DNA of 34,680 nt, taken from NCBI GenBank assembly GCA_027306995.1, contig DAHUXS010000018.1, positions 137,426 to 172,105 on the forward strand. Direction: 5' to 3'. A model generated the notes under the pieces. The model saw only the letters and a list, made by a program, of their open reading frames with translations, did not search any database and had not been told where the DNA came from. Within the stretch, counting starts at the first letter, position 1, and each line of letters starts with the position of its first letter. The position numbers were made by a program, and so were the translations under genes. Below, in pieces: positions 8,462-15,443 of this stretch. Source of the stretch: Lysobacter sp. (GTDB taxonomy: Bacteria > Pseudomonadota > Gammaproteobacteria > Xanthomonadales > Xanthomonadaceae).

Positions 8462-9295
8462 TTAACCAACAGTATGGTCGATGAGGTTGCGGCGTTGGGC
8501 GTCTTGCGCGGCGCGTGCCCGCGGTCCGTGGAAATATTCCTGCACCCACGGCTGATCGTAGCGTTCCACCTCGGACAACGGTGCATTGACCAGCACCTTG
8601 CGGTCGGCAAGCACCGCGACACGGTCGCAGATCGCATACAGGGTATCGAGATCGTGGGTAATGAGGAACACCGTGAGCCCCAGGGCGTGCTTGAGGGTGA
8701 GGATGAGTTCATCGAACTGCGAGGCACCGATGGGATCGAGGCCGGCGGTCGGCTCGTCGAGGAACAGGATCGGCGGATCCAACGCCAGTGCGCGTGCCAG
8801 GCCGGCGCGTTTGCGCATGCCGCCCGACAACTGCGACGGCAGCTTGGTGACAGCATCGGCGGGCAGGCCGGCGAGCTTGACCTTGAGCAGCGCCAGTTCC
8901 TTGCGGATGCGCGGTTCGAGATCGGGGTGGTGTTCCTTCAGCGGAACTTCGACGTTCTCGCCGACGGTCAGCGACGAGAAGAGCGCGCCGTCCTGGAACA
9001 ACACGCCGGTATTGCGTTCGATCGCATGGCGATCTGCGCCGCTGCCGAACGGGTTGTGGCCAAGCACGCGCACGTTGCCGCCATCCGGTTCGTTCAAGCC
9101 GAGGATCGTGCGCATCAACACCGATTTGCCAGTGCCAGATCCGCCGACGATGCCCTGGATCTCGCCCTTGCGGACATCGAGGTCGAGATCATCGTGTACG
9201 ACCTGCGTACCGAAGCGGTTGACCAGTCCGCGCACGCGGATCGCGAGATCCGCGTCATCGTCGTGGTGTTCGGCAGTGTCGTGGTGATGGTGCAT
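8462..9295 (-). CDS. mlaF: MlaF-like ABC transporter ATP-binding protein
   Basis: This 277-residue ABC ATPase has Walker A GGSGTGKS at 51-58, a Q-loop in NTGVLFQDGALFSSLTV, signature LSGGMRKRAGLARAL, Walker B ILFLDEPTAGLDPIGA and the H-loop LITHDLDTL. The LFQDGALFSSLTV and GGMRKRAGLARA sequences are diagnostic of the MlaF branch. I chose the ATG at 9295, which overlaps the mlaE stop as TGATG; the open frame continues upstream but only as noncoding sequence inside mlaE. It would power the MCE lipid transporter at the inner membrane. The N terminus, MHHHHDTAEHHDDDAD, is unusually rich in His and Asp and precedes the conserved domain. Confidence 0.95.
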   Translation of the reverse strand: MHHHHDTAEHHDDDADLAIRVRGLVNRFGTQVVHDDLDLDVRKGEIQGIVGGSGTGKSVLMRTILGLNEPDGGNVRVLGHNPFGSGADRHAIERNTGVLFQDGALFSSLTVGENVEVPLKEHHPDLEPRIRKELALLKVKLAGLPADAVTKLPSQLSGGMRKRAGLARALALDPPILFLDEPTAGLDPIGASQFDELILTLKHALGLTVFLITHDLDTLYAICDRVAVLADRKVLVNAPLSEVERYDQPWVQEYFHGPRARAAQDAQRRNLIDHTVG

Positions 9296-10407
9296 CAGAA
9301 TCCCATGTACATGAACCACATCGCGGCCAGCGCATCCAGCACGATCACCAGCGAGATCGATTGCACCACGCTGGACGTGGTGCGTTCGCCCACCGATTGC
9401 GCGGTGCCTTCCACTTGCAGGCCCTGCAGGCAGCCGATGAGTGCGATCACCATCGCGAAGAAGGGCGCCTTGGTGATGCCGACCACGAAATGACGGACTT
9501 CGATCGTGCTTTCCATACGTGACATCCATGCCTGCATCGGGATGTCGAGGCTCATGGCGCCGACCGTCATGCCGCCCAGCAGGCCGGCCAGCATCGCCAG
9601 GAAAGTGAGCAGCGGCAGCATCACCAGCAGGGCGATGACGCGCGGGATCACCAGCACGTCGACCGGATCGAGTCCGAGCGTGCGCATCGCATCGACTTCC
9701 TCGCGACTCACCATCGCACCGATCTGCGCGGCGAAGGCGCTGGCGGTGCGGCCGGCGAGCAGGATCGCCGTCAGCAACACGGCGAATTCGCGCAGGAAGG
9801 AGATATCGACCAGTTCCACTACGAAGATGGTCGCGCCGAAATCCTTGAGCACGTTGGCGCCGAGGAAGGCGATCACCGCACCGACTAGGAAGTTGAGCAG
9901 GAGGATCAGCGGCACCGCGTCGAGGCCGACCTGTTCCATCTGGAACACCACCGACGTCAGCCGGATCCGCTGCGGCTGGCCGACCAGCCGCACCATCTTC
10001 GCCAGTGTTTCGCCGAGGAAGCCGACCAGGGTGACGATCTGTTGCCAGTTGCGCACCACGCTGCGGCCCATGCGGTCGAGCACGGCACGAAAGCCGAAAT
10101 CGCGTGGCGGCGCGGGGCGATCGTCCGAGACCTCGCGGATCGCCTCGATCAACGCGGCCTGGTTGTCGTTGAAAGTGATCGCGTCTTCGCCGATGTTGAC
10201 GGTGCGCGCCAGGTGCAACAGCGCCAGCGCACCCAGCGAGTCCAGCATTCGGATGCCGCTGGCGTCGATCGCGCGCGGACCCGGCGCCAGCCCCTTCATC
10301 AATGCGGTGATGGCGTCAACATTCCGCAGTGTCCAGTCGCCGGACAACAGCAAGGTATTGCCGTCGCGACGCAGGGTGGGGCGGGTGGTGGAATCGGGAT
10401 CGACCAT
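9295..10407 (-). CDS. mlaE: MlaE-like permease with N-terminal STAS (MlaB-like) domain
   Basis: The protein is 370 residues from ATG 10407 (376 from TTG 10425). The first ~100 residues resemble a STAS domain, with LLLSGDWTLRNV and IDASGIRMLDSLGALALLHLAR at the position of the MlaB conserved Ser loop. The remaining ~260 residues are the multi-spanning MlaE permease: EQVGLDAVPLILLLNFLVGAVIAFLGA, AFAAQIGAMVSREEVDAMRTLGLDP and the final GLQVEGTAQSVGERTTSSVVQSI. In E. coli MlaB is a separate protein that regulates MlaF, so here regulator and permease are fused. It heads the four-gene minus-strand operon and is divergent from thrE. Confidence 0.94.
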   Translation of the reverse strand: MVDPDSTTRPTLRRDGNTLLLSGDWTLRNVDAITALMKGLAPGPRAIDASGIRMLDSLGALALLHLARTVNIGEDAITFNDNQAALIEAIREVSDDRPAPPRDFGFRAVLDRMGRSVVRNWQQIVTLVGFLGETLAKMVRLVGQPQRIRLTSVVFQMEQVGLDAVPLILLLNFLVGAVIAFLGANVLKDFGATIFVVELVDISFLREFAVLLTAILLAGRTASAFAAQIGAMVSREEVDAMRTLGLDPVDVLVIPRVIALLVMLPLLTFLAMLAGLLGGMTVGAMSLDIPMQAWMSRMESTIEVRHFVVGITKAPFFAMVIALIGCLQGLQVEGTAQSVGERTTSSVVQSISLVIVLDALAAMWFMYMGF

Positions 10408-10432
10408 GGGGGCGAGGGATGGCAATCCTGCA

Positions 10433-10438
10433 AGCCTA
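10433..10438 (-). promoter_or_regulatory. Candidate -10 element of the MCE/Mla operon
   Basis: On the minus strand TAGGCT lies seven bases before the TTG at 10425 and 25 bases before the ATG at 10407. The identical hexamer precedes xerD and the metallo-beta-lactamase gene at a similar distance from their starts. A start site near 10425 would give either a leaderless TTG or a short leader to the ATG. Confidence 0.35.
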
Positions 10439-10478
10439 CCGCGTCAGTGCTGATCGTTGTGTTGCGGCGTGCGATCCT

Positions 10479-11729
10479 ATGTCGATGCCGCCCGTCATGC
10501 CCGCCCTCGCGCCGTTCCAGTCCCGCGTCGACTTCCTGGTCGCGCTGGCGACCCATCTGCACACCTGCGGCACCACCGCGCAGCGCCTCGAAGGCGCGGT
10601 GCTGGGCGTTGCGCGGCGGTTGAAGGTGGAATGCGAGCCATGGTCGAATCCGACCGGGATGATCCTGTCGTTCCGCGATCCGGCGCAGGCCAGTCCGCTC
10701 ACCGAAACGCGGGTGATTCGCCTGAATCCCGGCGATACCGATCTCTATCGCCTGAGCGAAACCGATCGCATCGCCGAGGAGGTCATCAGCGGCAACATCG
10801 GTCTGGAGGAAGGTCGGGCGGCATTGCGCGCGCTCGACGCACGCCGCAAGCCGCCGCGGTTCTGGACCGAAGCCCTGAGTTTCGGCCTGATCTCGCTGGC
10901 GGTCGCCGCGCTGCTGCGTCTGCCGTGGCTCGACATCGCCACTGCGGGCATTGCCGGCATGGTGATCGGCGGCTGGATGAACTACGTCGGTCGCCGCAGT
11001 GCCCTCAAGGAAAGTTCCGAGGCGATGGCGGGCATTCTCGCTGCGACGGTCGCGGTATTGGTGGCGGCTTTCATGGCACCGCTCAACCTCAACACCGTGA
11101 TCATCGCGTCGCTGGTGGTGTTGTTGCCCGGCATGTCGTTCACCAACGCCATCAACGAACTCACCAGCCAACACCTGGTGTCGGGCACCGCGCGTTTCGC
11201 TGGTGCGCTGACGTTGATCCTCAAGCTCACCATCGGGGTGATGATCGCGCTGGCCTGCGCCGAGGCGCTCAACATCGATCCGCAAATCCGTTATGCGCGC
11301 CCGCAGCCGGACTGGGTGGAAGGCGCCGGCCTGCTGCTTGCCGCGGCCTCGTTCGCCGTGGTGTTTCGCGCCGATCGCCGCGACTACCCGGTAGTGATGC
11401 TGTCAGCGATCGCCGGATACCTGATTTCACGCTTCGCCGGACAGGCGGGCGATGGCGTCGCCGGGACCTTCCTCGCCGCGTTCGCGATGACCGCGATCGG
11501 CAACGCGTTCGCGCGCCACTTCAATCGTCCCGGCGCGATCGTGCGCCTGCCGGGCATCATCTTGCTGGTGCCGGGAAGCGCGAGCCTGCGCGGCCTGATG
11601 ACGATGGTGCAGGAACAGAGCGCCACGGCCGGGCAGGCGGCATTGCTGGCAGTGCTCAACATCCTTGGCGCACTGATCGCCGGCCTGCTGTTCGGCAACC
11701 TGGTGATCTCGGCGCGCCGCAACCTCTGA
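10479..11729 (+). CDS. ThrE-type threonine/serine exporter family protein
   Basis: This 416-residue inner-membrane protein has the ThrE/YjjP-YjjB architecture in one chain. The cytosolic N-terminal part (HLHTCGTTAQRLEGAV, then AEEVISGNIGLEEGRAALR) is followed by about ten hydrophobic segments. The conserved LLPGMSFTNAINELTSQHLVSGTARF leads into the second half, which contains PGIILLVPGSASLRGLMTM. Family members export threonine, serine or short organic acids. ATG 10479 was chosen because it falls just before the conserved region; ATG 10485 and 10497 are alternatives. It stands alone between the divergent Mla operon and the convergent histone-like gene. The substrate is not determinable from sequence. 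Confidence 0.88.
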   Translation: MSMPPVMPALAPFQSRVDFLVALATHLHTCGTTAQRLEGAVLGVARRLKVECEPWSNPTGMILSFRDPAQASPLTETRVIRLNPGDTDLYRLSETDRIAEEVISGNIGLEEGRAALRALDARRKPPRFWTEALSFGLISLAVAALLRLPWLDIATAGIAGMVIGGWMNYVGRRSALKESSEAMAGILAATVAVLVAAFMAPLNLNTVIIASLVVLLPGMSFTNAINELTSQHLVSGTARFAGALTLILKLTIGVMIALACAEALNIDPQIRYARPQPDWVEGAGLLLAAASFAVVFRADRRDYPVVMLSAIAGYLISRFAGQAGDGVAGTFLAAFAMTAIGNAFARHFNRPGAIVRLPGIILLVPGSASLRGLMTMVQEQSATAGQAALLAVLNILGALIAGLLFGNLVISARRNL

Positions 11730-11742
11730 CGCGCCGCTGGAC

Positions 11743-12027
11743 TCAGCCGGTCTGATAGTCCTTGGGCGATCCGTTTGGCGGCGGTGGGGGCGATGCCTCT
11801 GCCATCGCCAGCATCGGCGGCGGTGGCGGTGGCGGCAGCGGCAGCTGTTTGGTCGCCTTCTTCGCGGCCTTCTTCACCACCTTTTTCGCTGCTGACTTCT
11901 TGGCAGGAGCTTTTTTCGTGGCCTTCTTGGCCACCTTCTTCGTTGCGGCCTTCTTCGTCGCCACTTTCTTGACGGCCTTCTTCGCGACTTTCTTCGTCGC
12001 CTTTTTCGCGGTCTTCTTCGTGGTCAT
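11743..12027 (-). CDS. Histone H1-like Lys/Ala-rich protein with proline-rich tail
   Basis: This 94-residue protein has two parts. Residues 1-60 are built from irregular AKKA/VKK/TKKA units with almost only Lys, Ala, Thr and Val, as in bacterial histone H1-like nucleoid proteins. Residues 61-94 contain seven consecutive prolines and a second run of five, then NGSPKDYQTG. Lys-rich repeats of this kind bind DNA nonspecifically, so a role in nucleoid compaction is likely but unproven. AAGGA lies at a suitable distance before the ATG. It follows proS by 44 bases in the same direction. The proline runs should need EF-P for efficient translation. Opposite-strand frames over the same DNA are artefacts of the repeats. 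Confidence 0.82.
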   Translation of the reverse strand: MTTKKTAKKATKKVAKKAVKKVATKKAATKKVAKKATKKAPAKKSAAKKVVKKAAKKATKQLPLPPPPPPPMLAMAEASPPPPPNGSPKDYQTG

Positions 12028-12071
12028 GTCACGTCCTTGGTCATGAGGTTGCGGTGAAGAATTCTCGCTCG

Positions 12072-13781
12072 TCAGGCGCCGAGCCTGGCGAGCAGTGCGT
12101 CACGGTCCAGCGATTCCGCCTCGGCCGCGCGACGGTGACGATACTCGAACTGGCCGGCGGCGAGGCCGCGTTCCGACACCACCACCCGATGCGGGATGCC
12201 GATCAGCTCCATGTCGGCGAACATCGCGCCGGGGCGCAGGCCGCGATCGTCGAGCACCACGTCGATGCCGCGCTGCTGGAGTTCGTCGTGCAGGGCTTGG
12301 GCGGCGGCCGCGACGGCCGGATCGTTCTTGGGGTTGATCACGCAGACCGCGACCGACCACGGTGCCATCGCTTCCGGCCAGATGATGCCGGCATCGTCGT
12401 GGTTCTGTTCGATCGCCGCGGCAACAATCCGCGACACGCCGACGCCGTAGCAGCCCATCGCCGGATTGACCGGCTTGCCGTTGGCGTCGAGCACGGTGCA
12501 CTTCATCGCTTCGGAATACTTGCGACCGAGCGCGAACACGTGGCCGACCTCGATGCCGCGCGCGATCTGCAACACGCCCTTGCCATCGGGCGAGGGGTCG
12601 CCGGCGACGACATTGCGGATGTCGGCGACTTCCGGTTCCGGCAGGTCGCGGCCCCAGTTCACGCCGGCGATGTGGAAACCGGGTTTGTTGGCGCCAACCA
12701 CGAAGTCGGACATCGCCGCGACGGTGCGATCGGCGATCACGCGGATCGGTTTCTTCGCGTTCAACGGGCCGAGGAAGCCGGGTTCGCTGCCAAGGTGGTC
12801 GAGGATTTCCGCTTCGGTCGCCAGGCGGTATTCGCCGAGACCGGCCAGCTTGGCCAGCTTGATCTCGTTGATCATGTGGTCGCCGCGCACCAGCGCCAGC
12901 ACGAACTGGTCGTTGCCATCGGCATCGCTGCCGACGATCGCCACCGACTTGGCGGTGCGTTGCAGCGGGATGCCCATCAGCGCGGCGACGTCCTCGCAGG
13001 TCTTCTGCGTGGGCGTGTCGATATCGCGCAAGGCTTCCGTCGCGGTGCCACGCGGACCGGGCGACACCGCTTCGGCGAGCTCGACGTTGGCGGCGTAATC
13101 GGAACCATCAGAGAACACCGTGGCGTCTTCGCCGGAATCGGCCAACACCTGGAATTCGTGCGAGGCACTGCCGCCGATCGCGCCGGTATCCGCCGCCACC
13201 GCGCGGAACTTCAACCCGAGGCGGGTGAAGATGCGGGTGTAGGTGTCGTACATGTTGCGGTATTCGGCGTGCAGCGAATCGTCGTCGAGATGGAAGGAAT
13301 AGGCATCCTTCATCAGGAATTCGCGCGCGCGCATCACGCCGAAGCGCGGACGGATCTCGTCGCGGAACTTGGTGCTGATCTGGTAGAGATTGATCGGCAG
13401 CTGCTTGTAGCTGGTCAGCTCGTTGCGCGCGAACTCGGTCACCGCTTCCTCGGCGGTGGGGCTGAAGCAGTATTCCTGCTCCTTGCGATCCTGGATCTTC
13501 AGCAGCTGGTTGCCGAACTTTTCCCAGCGTCCGGTTTCTTCCCACAGTTCCTTGGGCTGGATCAGCGGCAGTGCCATCTCGATCGCGCCGGCGCGGTTCA
13601 TCTCCTCGCGGACGATGCCCTCGACCTTGCGCAGCACGCGCAGGCCCAGCGGCGACCAGGCGTACAGCCCGGCGGCGAGCTTGCGGATCATCCCGGTCCG
13701 GAGCATCAGCTTGTGGCTGGTCAGCTCGGCCTCGGCGGGGGTTTCTTTCTCGGTCCTGAGATGGAATTGCGAGAGACGCAT
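12072..13781 (-). CDS. proS: Prolyl-tRNA synthetase (bacterial type with editing domain)
   Basis: This 569-residue protein is close to E. coli ProS (572). Starting at [20 protein letters not shown], it has class II motif 1 near residues 40-70, motif 2 [25 protein letters not shown] and motif 3 [18 protein letters not shown] YbaK-like editing insert lies between motifs 2 and 3 (about 220-400, including [12 protein letters not shown] and [16 protein letters not shown]). The C-terminal anticodon-binding domain ends the protein. It charges tRNA-Pro and clears Ala-tRNA-Pro. I placed the start at ATG 13781; the frame stays open upstream but with no family similarity. It is divergent from pssA. Confidence 0.97.
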   Translation of the reverse strand: MRLSQFHLRTEKETPAEAELTSHKLMLRTGMIRKLAAGLYAWSPLGLRVLRKVEGIVREEMNRAGAIEMALPLIQPKELWEETGRWEKFGNQLLKIQDRKEQEYCFSPTAEEAVTEFARNELTSYKQLPINLYQISTKFRDEIRPRFGVMRAREFLMKDAYSFHLDDDSLHAEYRNMYDTYTRIFTRLGLKFRAVAADTGAIGGSASHEFQVLADSGEDATVFSDGSDYAANVELAEAVSPGPRGTATEALRDIDTPTQKTCEDVAALMGIPLQRTAKSVAIVGSDADGNDQFVLALVRGDHMINEIKLAKLAGLGEYRLATEAEILDHLGSEPGFLGPLNAKKPIRVIADRTVAAMSDFVVGANKPGFHIAGVNWGRDLPEPEVADIRNVVAGDPSPDGKGVLQIARGIEVGHVFALGRKYSEAMKCTVLDANGKPVNPAMGCYGVGVSRIVAAAIEQNHDDAGIIWPEAMAPWSVAVCVINPKNDPAVAAAAQALHDELQQRGIDVVLDDRGLRPGAMFADMELIGIPHRVVVSERGLAAGQFEYRHRRAAEAESLDRDALLARLGA

Positions 13782-13814
13782 TACAGCGGTATCCAAAAGT
13801 ACGTCGACTCCCCG

Positions 13815-13820
13815 ATTGTG
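13815..13820 (-). promoter_or_regulatory. Candidate -10 element for proS
   Basis: Minus-strand CACAAT sits 33 bases before the proS ATG, inside GGCACAATCGG. The same GGCACAAT octamer occurs 29 bases before pyrF. No clear -35 hexamer accompanies it. Confidence 0.3.
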
Positions 13821-13872
13821 CCATGCAGCAGGCGTTTTCGCCCCGGATTCCGGGCCGGGGCGCGGCTCCGGG

Positions 13873-13878
13873 TACACT
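13873..13878 (+). promoter_or_regulatory. Candidate -10 element directly before pssA
   Basis: TACACT lies seven bases before the pssA ATG at 13886, with no Shine-Dalgarno sequence between. That spacing would place the transcription start at the A of ATG or just beside it, so the pssA mRNA may be leaderless. Confidence 0.35.
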
Positions 13879-13885
13879 GCCTCCA

Positions 13886-14647
13886 ATGAGTGTCCCGACC
13901 CCGTCGCCCGCGCGCCGCAGCGTCTACCTGCTGCCCAACCTGTTCACCACCGGTGCCCTGTTCTCCGGCTTCTACTCGATCATCGCCTCGTCGCAGGGGC
14001 TGGTCGAACATGCCTGCATCGCGATCTTCATCGCCGCGATCCTCGATGGGCTGGATGGCCGCGTCGCCCGCCTGACCAATACCCAGAGCGAGTTCGGCGT
14101 GCAGTACGACTCGCTGTCCGACCTGATCAGCTTCGGCATGGCGCCGGCGCTGCTGGTCTATCACTGGGCCCTGGAATCGCTGCGCGACCAGGGCGCCACT
14201 GCCGGCAAGCTCGGCTGGCTGGCGGCCTTCCTCTATGCCGCCTGCGCGGCGCTGCGACTGGCGCGCTTCAACAGCCAGGTCGGCACCGTCGACAAGCGCT
14301 GGTTCATCGGCCTCGCCAGTCCGGCGGCGGCGGCCGTGGTGTCGAGCTTCGTCTGGACCTTCCACGGGTTGGGCTGGAAAGGCAGCGAGCTGAGCATGCC
14401 GGCGCTGGCGCTGACGGCGATCGTTGCGCTGCTGATGGTCAGTCGCGTGCGCTACACCAGCTTCAAGGGCGGTGGCAGCGGTCCGCGTTCGGAACGCGTG
14501 CCCTTCATGATGCTGGTGGGCGTGGTGATCGCGTTGATCGCGTTGGCGCTCGAGCCCGCGCGCACCTTGCTCTGCGTGTTCGGGCTCTATGCACTGTCCG
14601 GTCCGGTGACGATGCTGGTACGCCGTCGCCCGGGGACGCCTGCGTGA
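13886..14647 (+). CDS. pssA: CDP-diacylglycerol-serine O-phosphatidyltransferase
   Basis: This 253-residue polytopic membrane enzyme makes phosphatidylserine, the precursor of phosphatidylethanolamine, from CDP-diacylglycerol and serine. The CDP-alcohol phosphatidyltransferase signature is complete: D54, D57-G58-x2-A61-R62-x8-G71-x3-D75-x3-D79. It begins [23 protein letters not shown], as in type II (Bacillus-like, membrane) PssA proteins. I chose ATG 13886, since upstream codons show no family similarity. The stop overlaps the next gene's GTG start as GTGA (14644-14647), placing pssA, the putative holD and rimI in one unit. Confidence 0.95.
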   Translation: MSVPTPSPARRSVYLLPNLFTTGALFSGFYSIIASSQGLVEHACIAIFIAAILDGLDGRVARLTNTQSEFGVQYDSLSDLISFGMAPALLVYHWALESLRDQGATAGKLGWLAAFLYAACAALRLARFNSQVGTVDKRWFIGLASPAAAAVVSSFVWTFHGLGWKGSELSMPALALTAIVALLMVSRVRYTSFKGGGSGPRSERVPFMMLVGVVIALIALALEPARTLLCVFGLYALSGPVTMLVRRRPGTPA

Positions 14648-14931
14648 GCTGGGATCCTTTCCAGCGCGAGGCCTTGGCCGAGTTGGGGATCGAGCTTTAT
14701 GCACTCGGCGGCGGGGATGCCGTCGCTGCGCCCGAAGCGAGCGCACCCGATGCGTCGCGTGCACGTGCGGAAACCGGCGATGTGCTGTTGCGCAATCTGC
14801 TGAAGGCGGCGGGTGGCGAAACGCGCGAGCAGGCCGTGCTGGCATTGGCGGAGCCGCTGTCCGGATTGCGCGGCAACGCTGCTGCCAAGCGCGCGCTGTG
14901 GCCGTTGCTGAGGCGGTTGCGGCGATCGTGA
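14644..14931 (+). CDS. Small protein upstream of rimI; probable minimal DNA polymerase III psi subunit (HolD-like)
   Basis: This is a 95-residue protein from a GTG that overlaps the pssA stop; its own stop overlaps the rimI GTG (both GTGA). From memory of E. coli HolD (137 residues), three blocks correspond in order. N-terminal LAELGIELYAL (11-21) resembles LQQLGITQWSL, the start of the clamp-loader-binding peptide. Central DVLLRNLLKAAGGETREQAV resembles DVLRALTVSPDQVL. C-terminal LSGLRGNAAAKRALWPLL (72-89) resembles LTDLRANPTARAALWQQI. The E. coli gene order holD-rimI matches, and holC (chi) lies 3.5 kb away. The protein lacks about 40 residues of the E. coli core and has an Ala/Ser-rich linker at 26-44. 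The psi assignment is inference; the coding status is well supported. Confidence 0.7.
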   Translation: MSWDPFQREALAELGIELYALGGGDAVAAPEASAPDASRARAETGDVLLRNLLKAAGGETREQAVLALAEPLSGLRGNAAAKRALWPLLRRLRRS

Positions 14932-15416
14932 GTGCAGTCCCGTCGCCACCATCGATGCCGGCCGGTCGCCTGCGTCCGATTCGCGAGAGCGACCTCGACG
15001 CGGTGATGGCGGTCGAGGAGCGCGGTTATCCGCACCCGTGGTCGCGCAAGGTGTTCCGCGATTGCCTGCGCGCCGGCTATTCGGCGTGGATGCTGGAAGA
15101 CGGCGTTGGCGACGTGCTCGGTTATGGCGTGCTGAGCCATGCCGCCGATGAATGCCACTTGCTCAACCTGTGCATCGACCCGCACGTGCAGTCGCGCGGA
15201 TTGGGACGATCCTTGCTGACGTCGTTGCTGCAATTGGCACGCACGCGTGGTGCGCGGCAGATGTTCCTCGAAGTGCGGCCGTCGAACACGCACGCGATCG
15301 CGCTGTACCACGGCATCGGATTCAACGAGATCGGGCGGCGTCCGCGTTATTACCCAGCGGCGAACGGCCAGCGCGAAGACGCGATCGTGATGGCGATGGA
15401 GTTGCTGGGCGACTAG
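14928..15416 (+). CDS. rimI: Ribosomal protein bS18-alanine N-acetyltransferase
   Basis: This 162-residue GNAT protein acetylates the N-terminal Ala of ribosomal protein S18. The acetyl-CoA loop is Q88-S-R-G91-L-G93, the expected catalytic Glu115 sits in FLEVRPSN and Tyr127 in AIALYHGIGF. GRRPRYYPAANGQREDAIVM is the usual RimI ending. The GTG at 14928 overlaps the preceding stop, following the pattern of this operon; ATG 14955 (MPAGRLRPIRESD) would remove nine residues. The stop codon forms part of the hairpin at 15414-15438. Confidence 0.93.
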   Translation: MSAVPSPPSMPAGRLRPIRESDLDAVMAVEERGYPHPWSRKVFRDCLRAGYSAWMLEDGVGDVLGYGVLSHAADECHLLNLCIDPHVQSRGLGRSLLTSLLQLARTRGARQMFLEVRPSNTHAIALYHGIGFNEIGRRPRYYPAANGQREDAIVMAMELLGD

Positions 15417-15438
15417 CACGCGCTGGCGGCGCGTGCTA
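15414..15438. terminator. Hairpin between convergent rimI and valS (terminator-like)
   Basis: TAGCACGCGC at 15414-15423 pairs perfectly with GCGCGTGCTA at 15429-15438 around TGGCG. The 10-bp stem includes the rimI TAG and ends five bases before the end of valS. There is no T run, so it is not a standard intrinsic terminator; it may protect both 3' ends or assist termination. Confidence 0.55.
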
Positions 15439-15443
15439 CGGGT

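Noticed and set aside
11820-12010. Possible DNA tandem repeat or CRISPR-like array
   Set aside because: The periodicity is irregular and follows AAG/GCC codon reuse in the H1-like gene. There are no constant repeats with unique spacers.
11762-12046. Gly/Phe-rich frame opposite the histone-like gene
   Set aside because: It arises from reading the Lys/Ala and Pro repeats backwards. The minus-strand protein has a start, an AAGGA site and a known composition type.
12054-13889. 611-residue open frame opposite proS
   Set aside because: It is Arg/Gly/Asp-rich with no recognisable domain and mirrors proS codons. Long antisense frames are expected at this GC content, and proS is certain.
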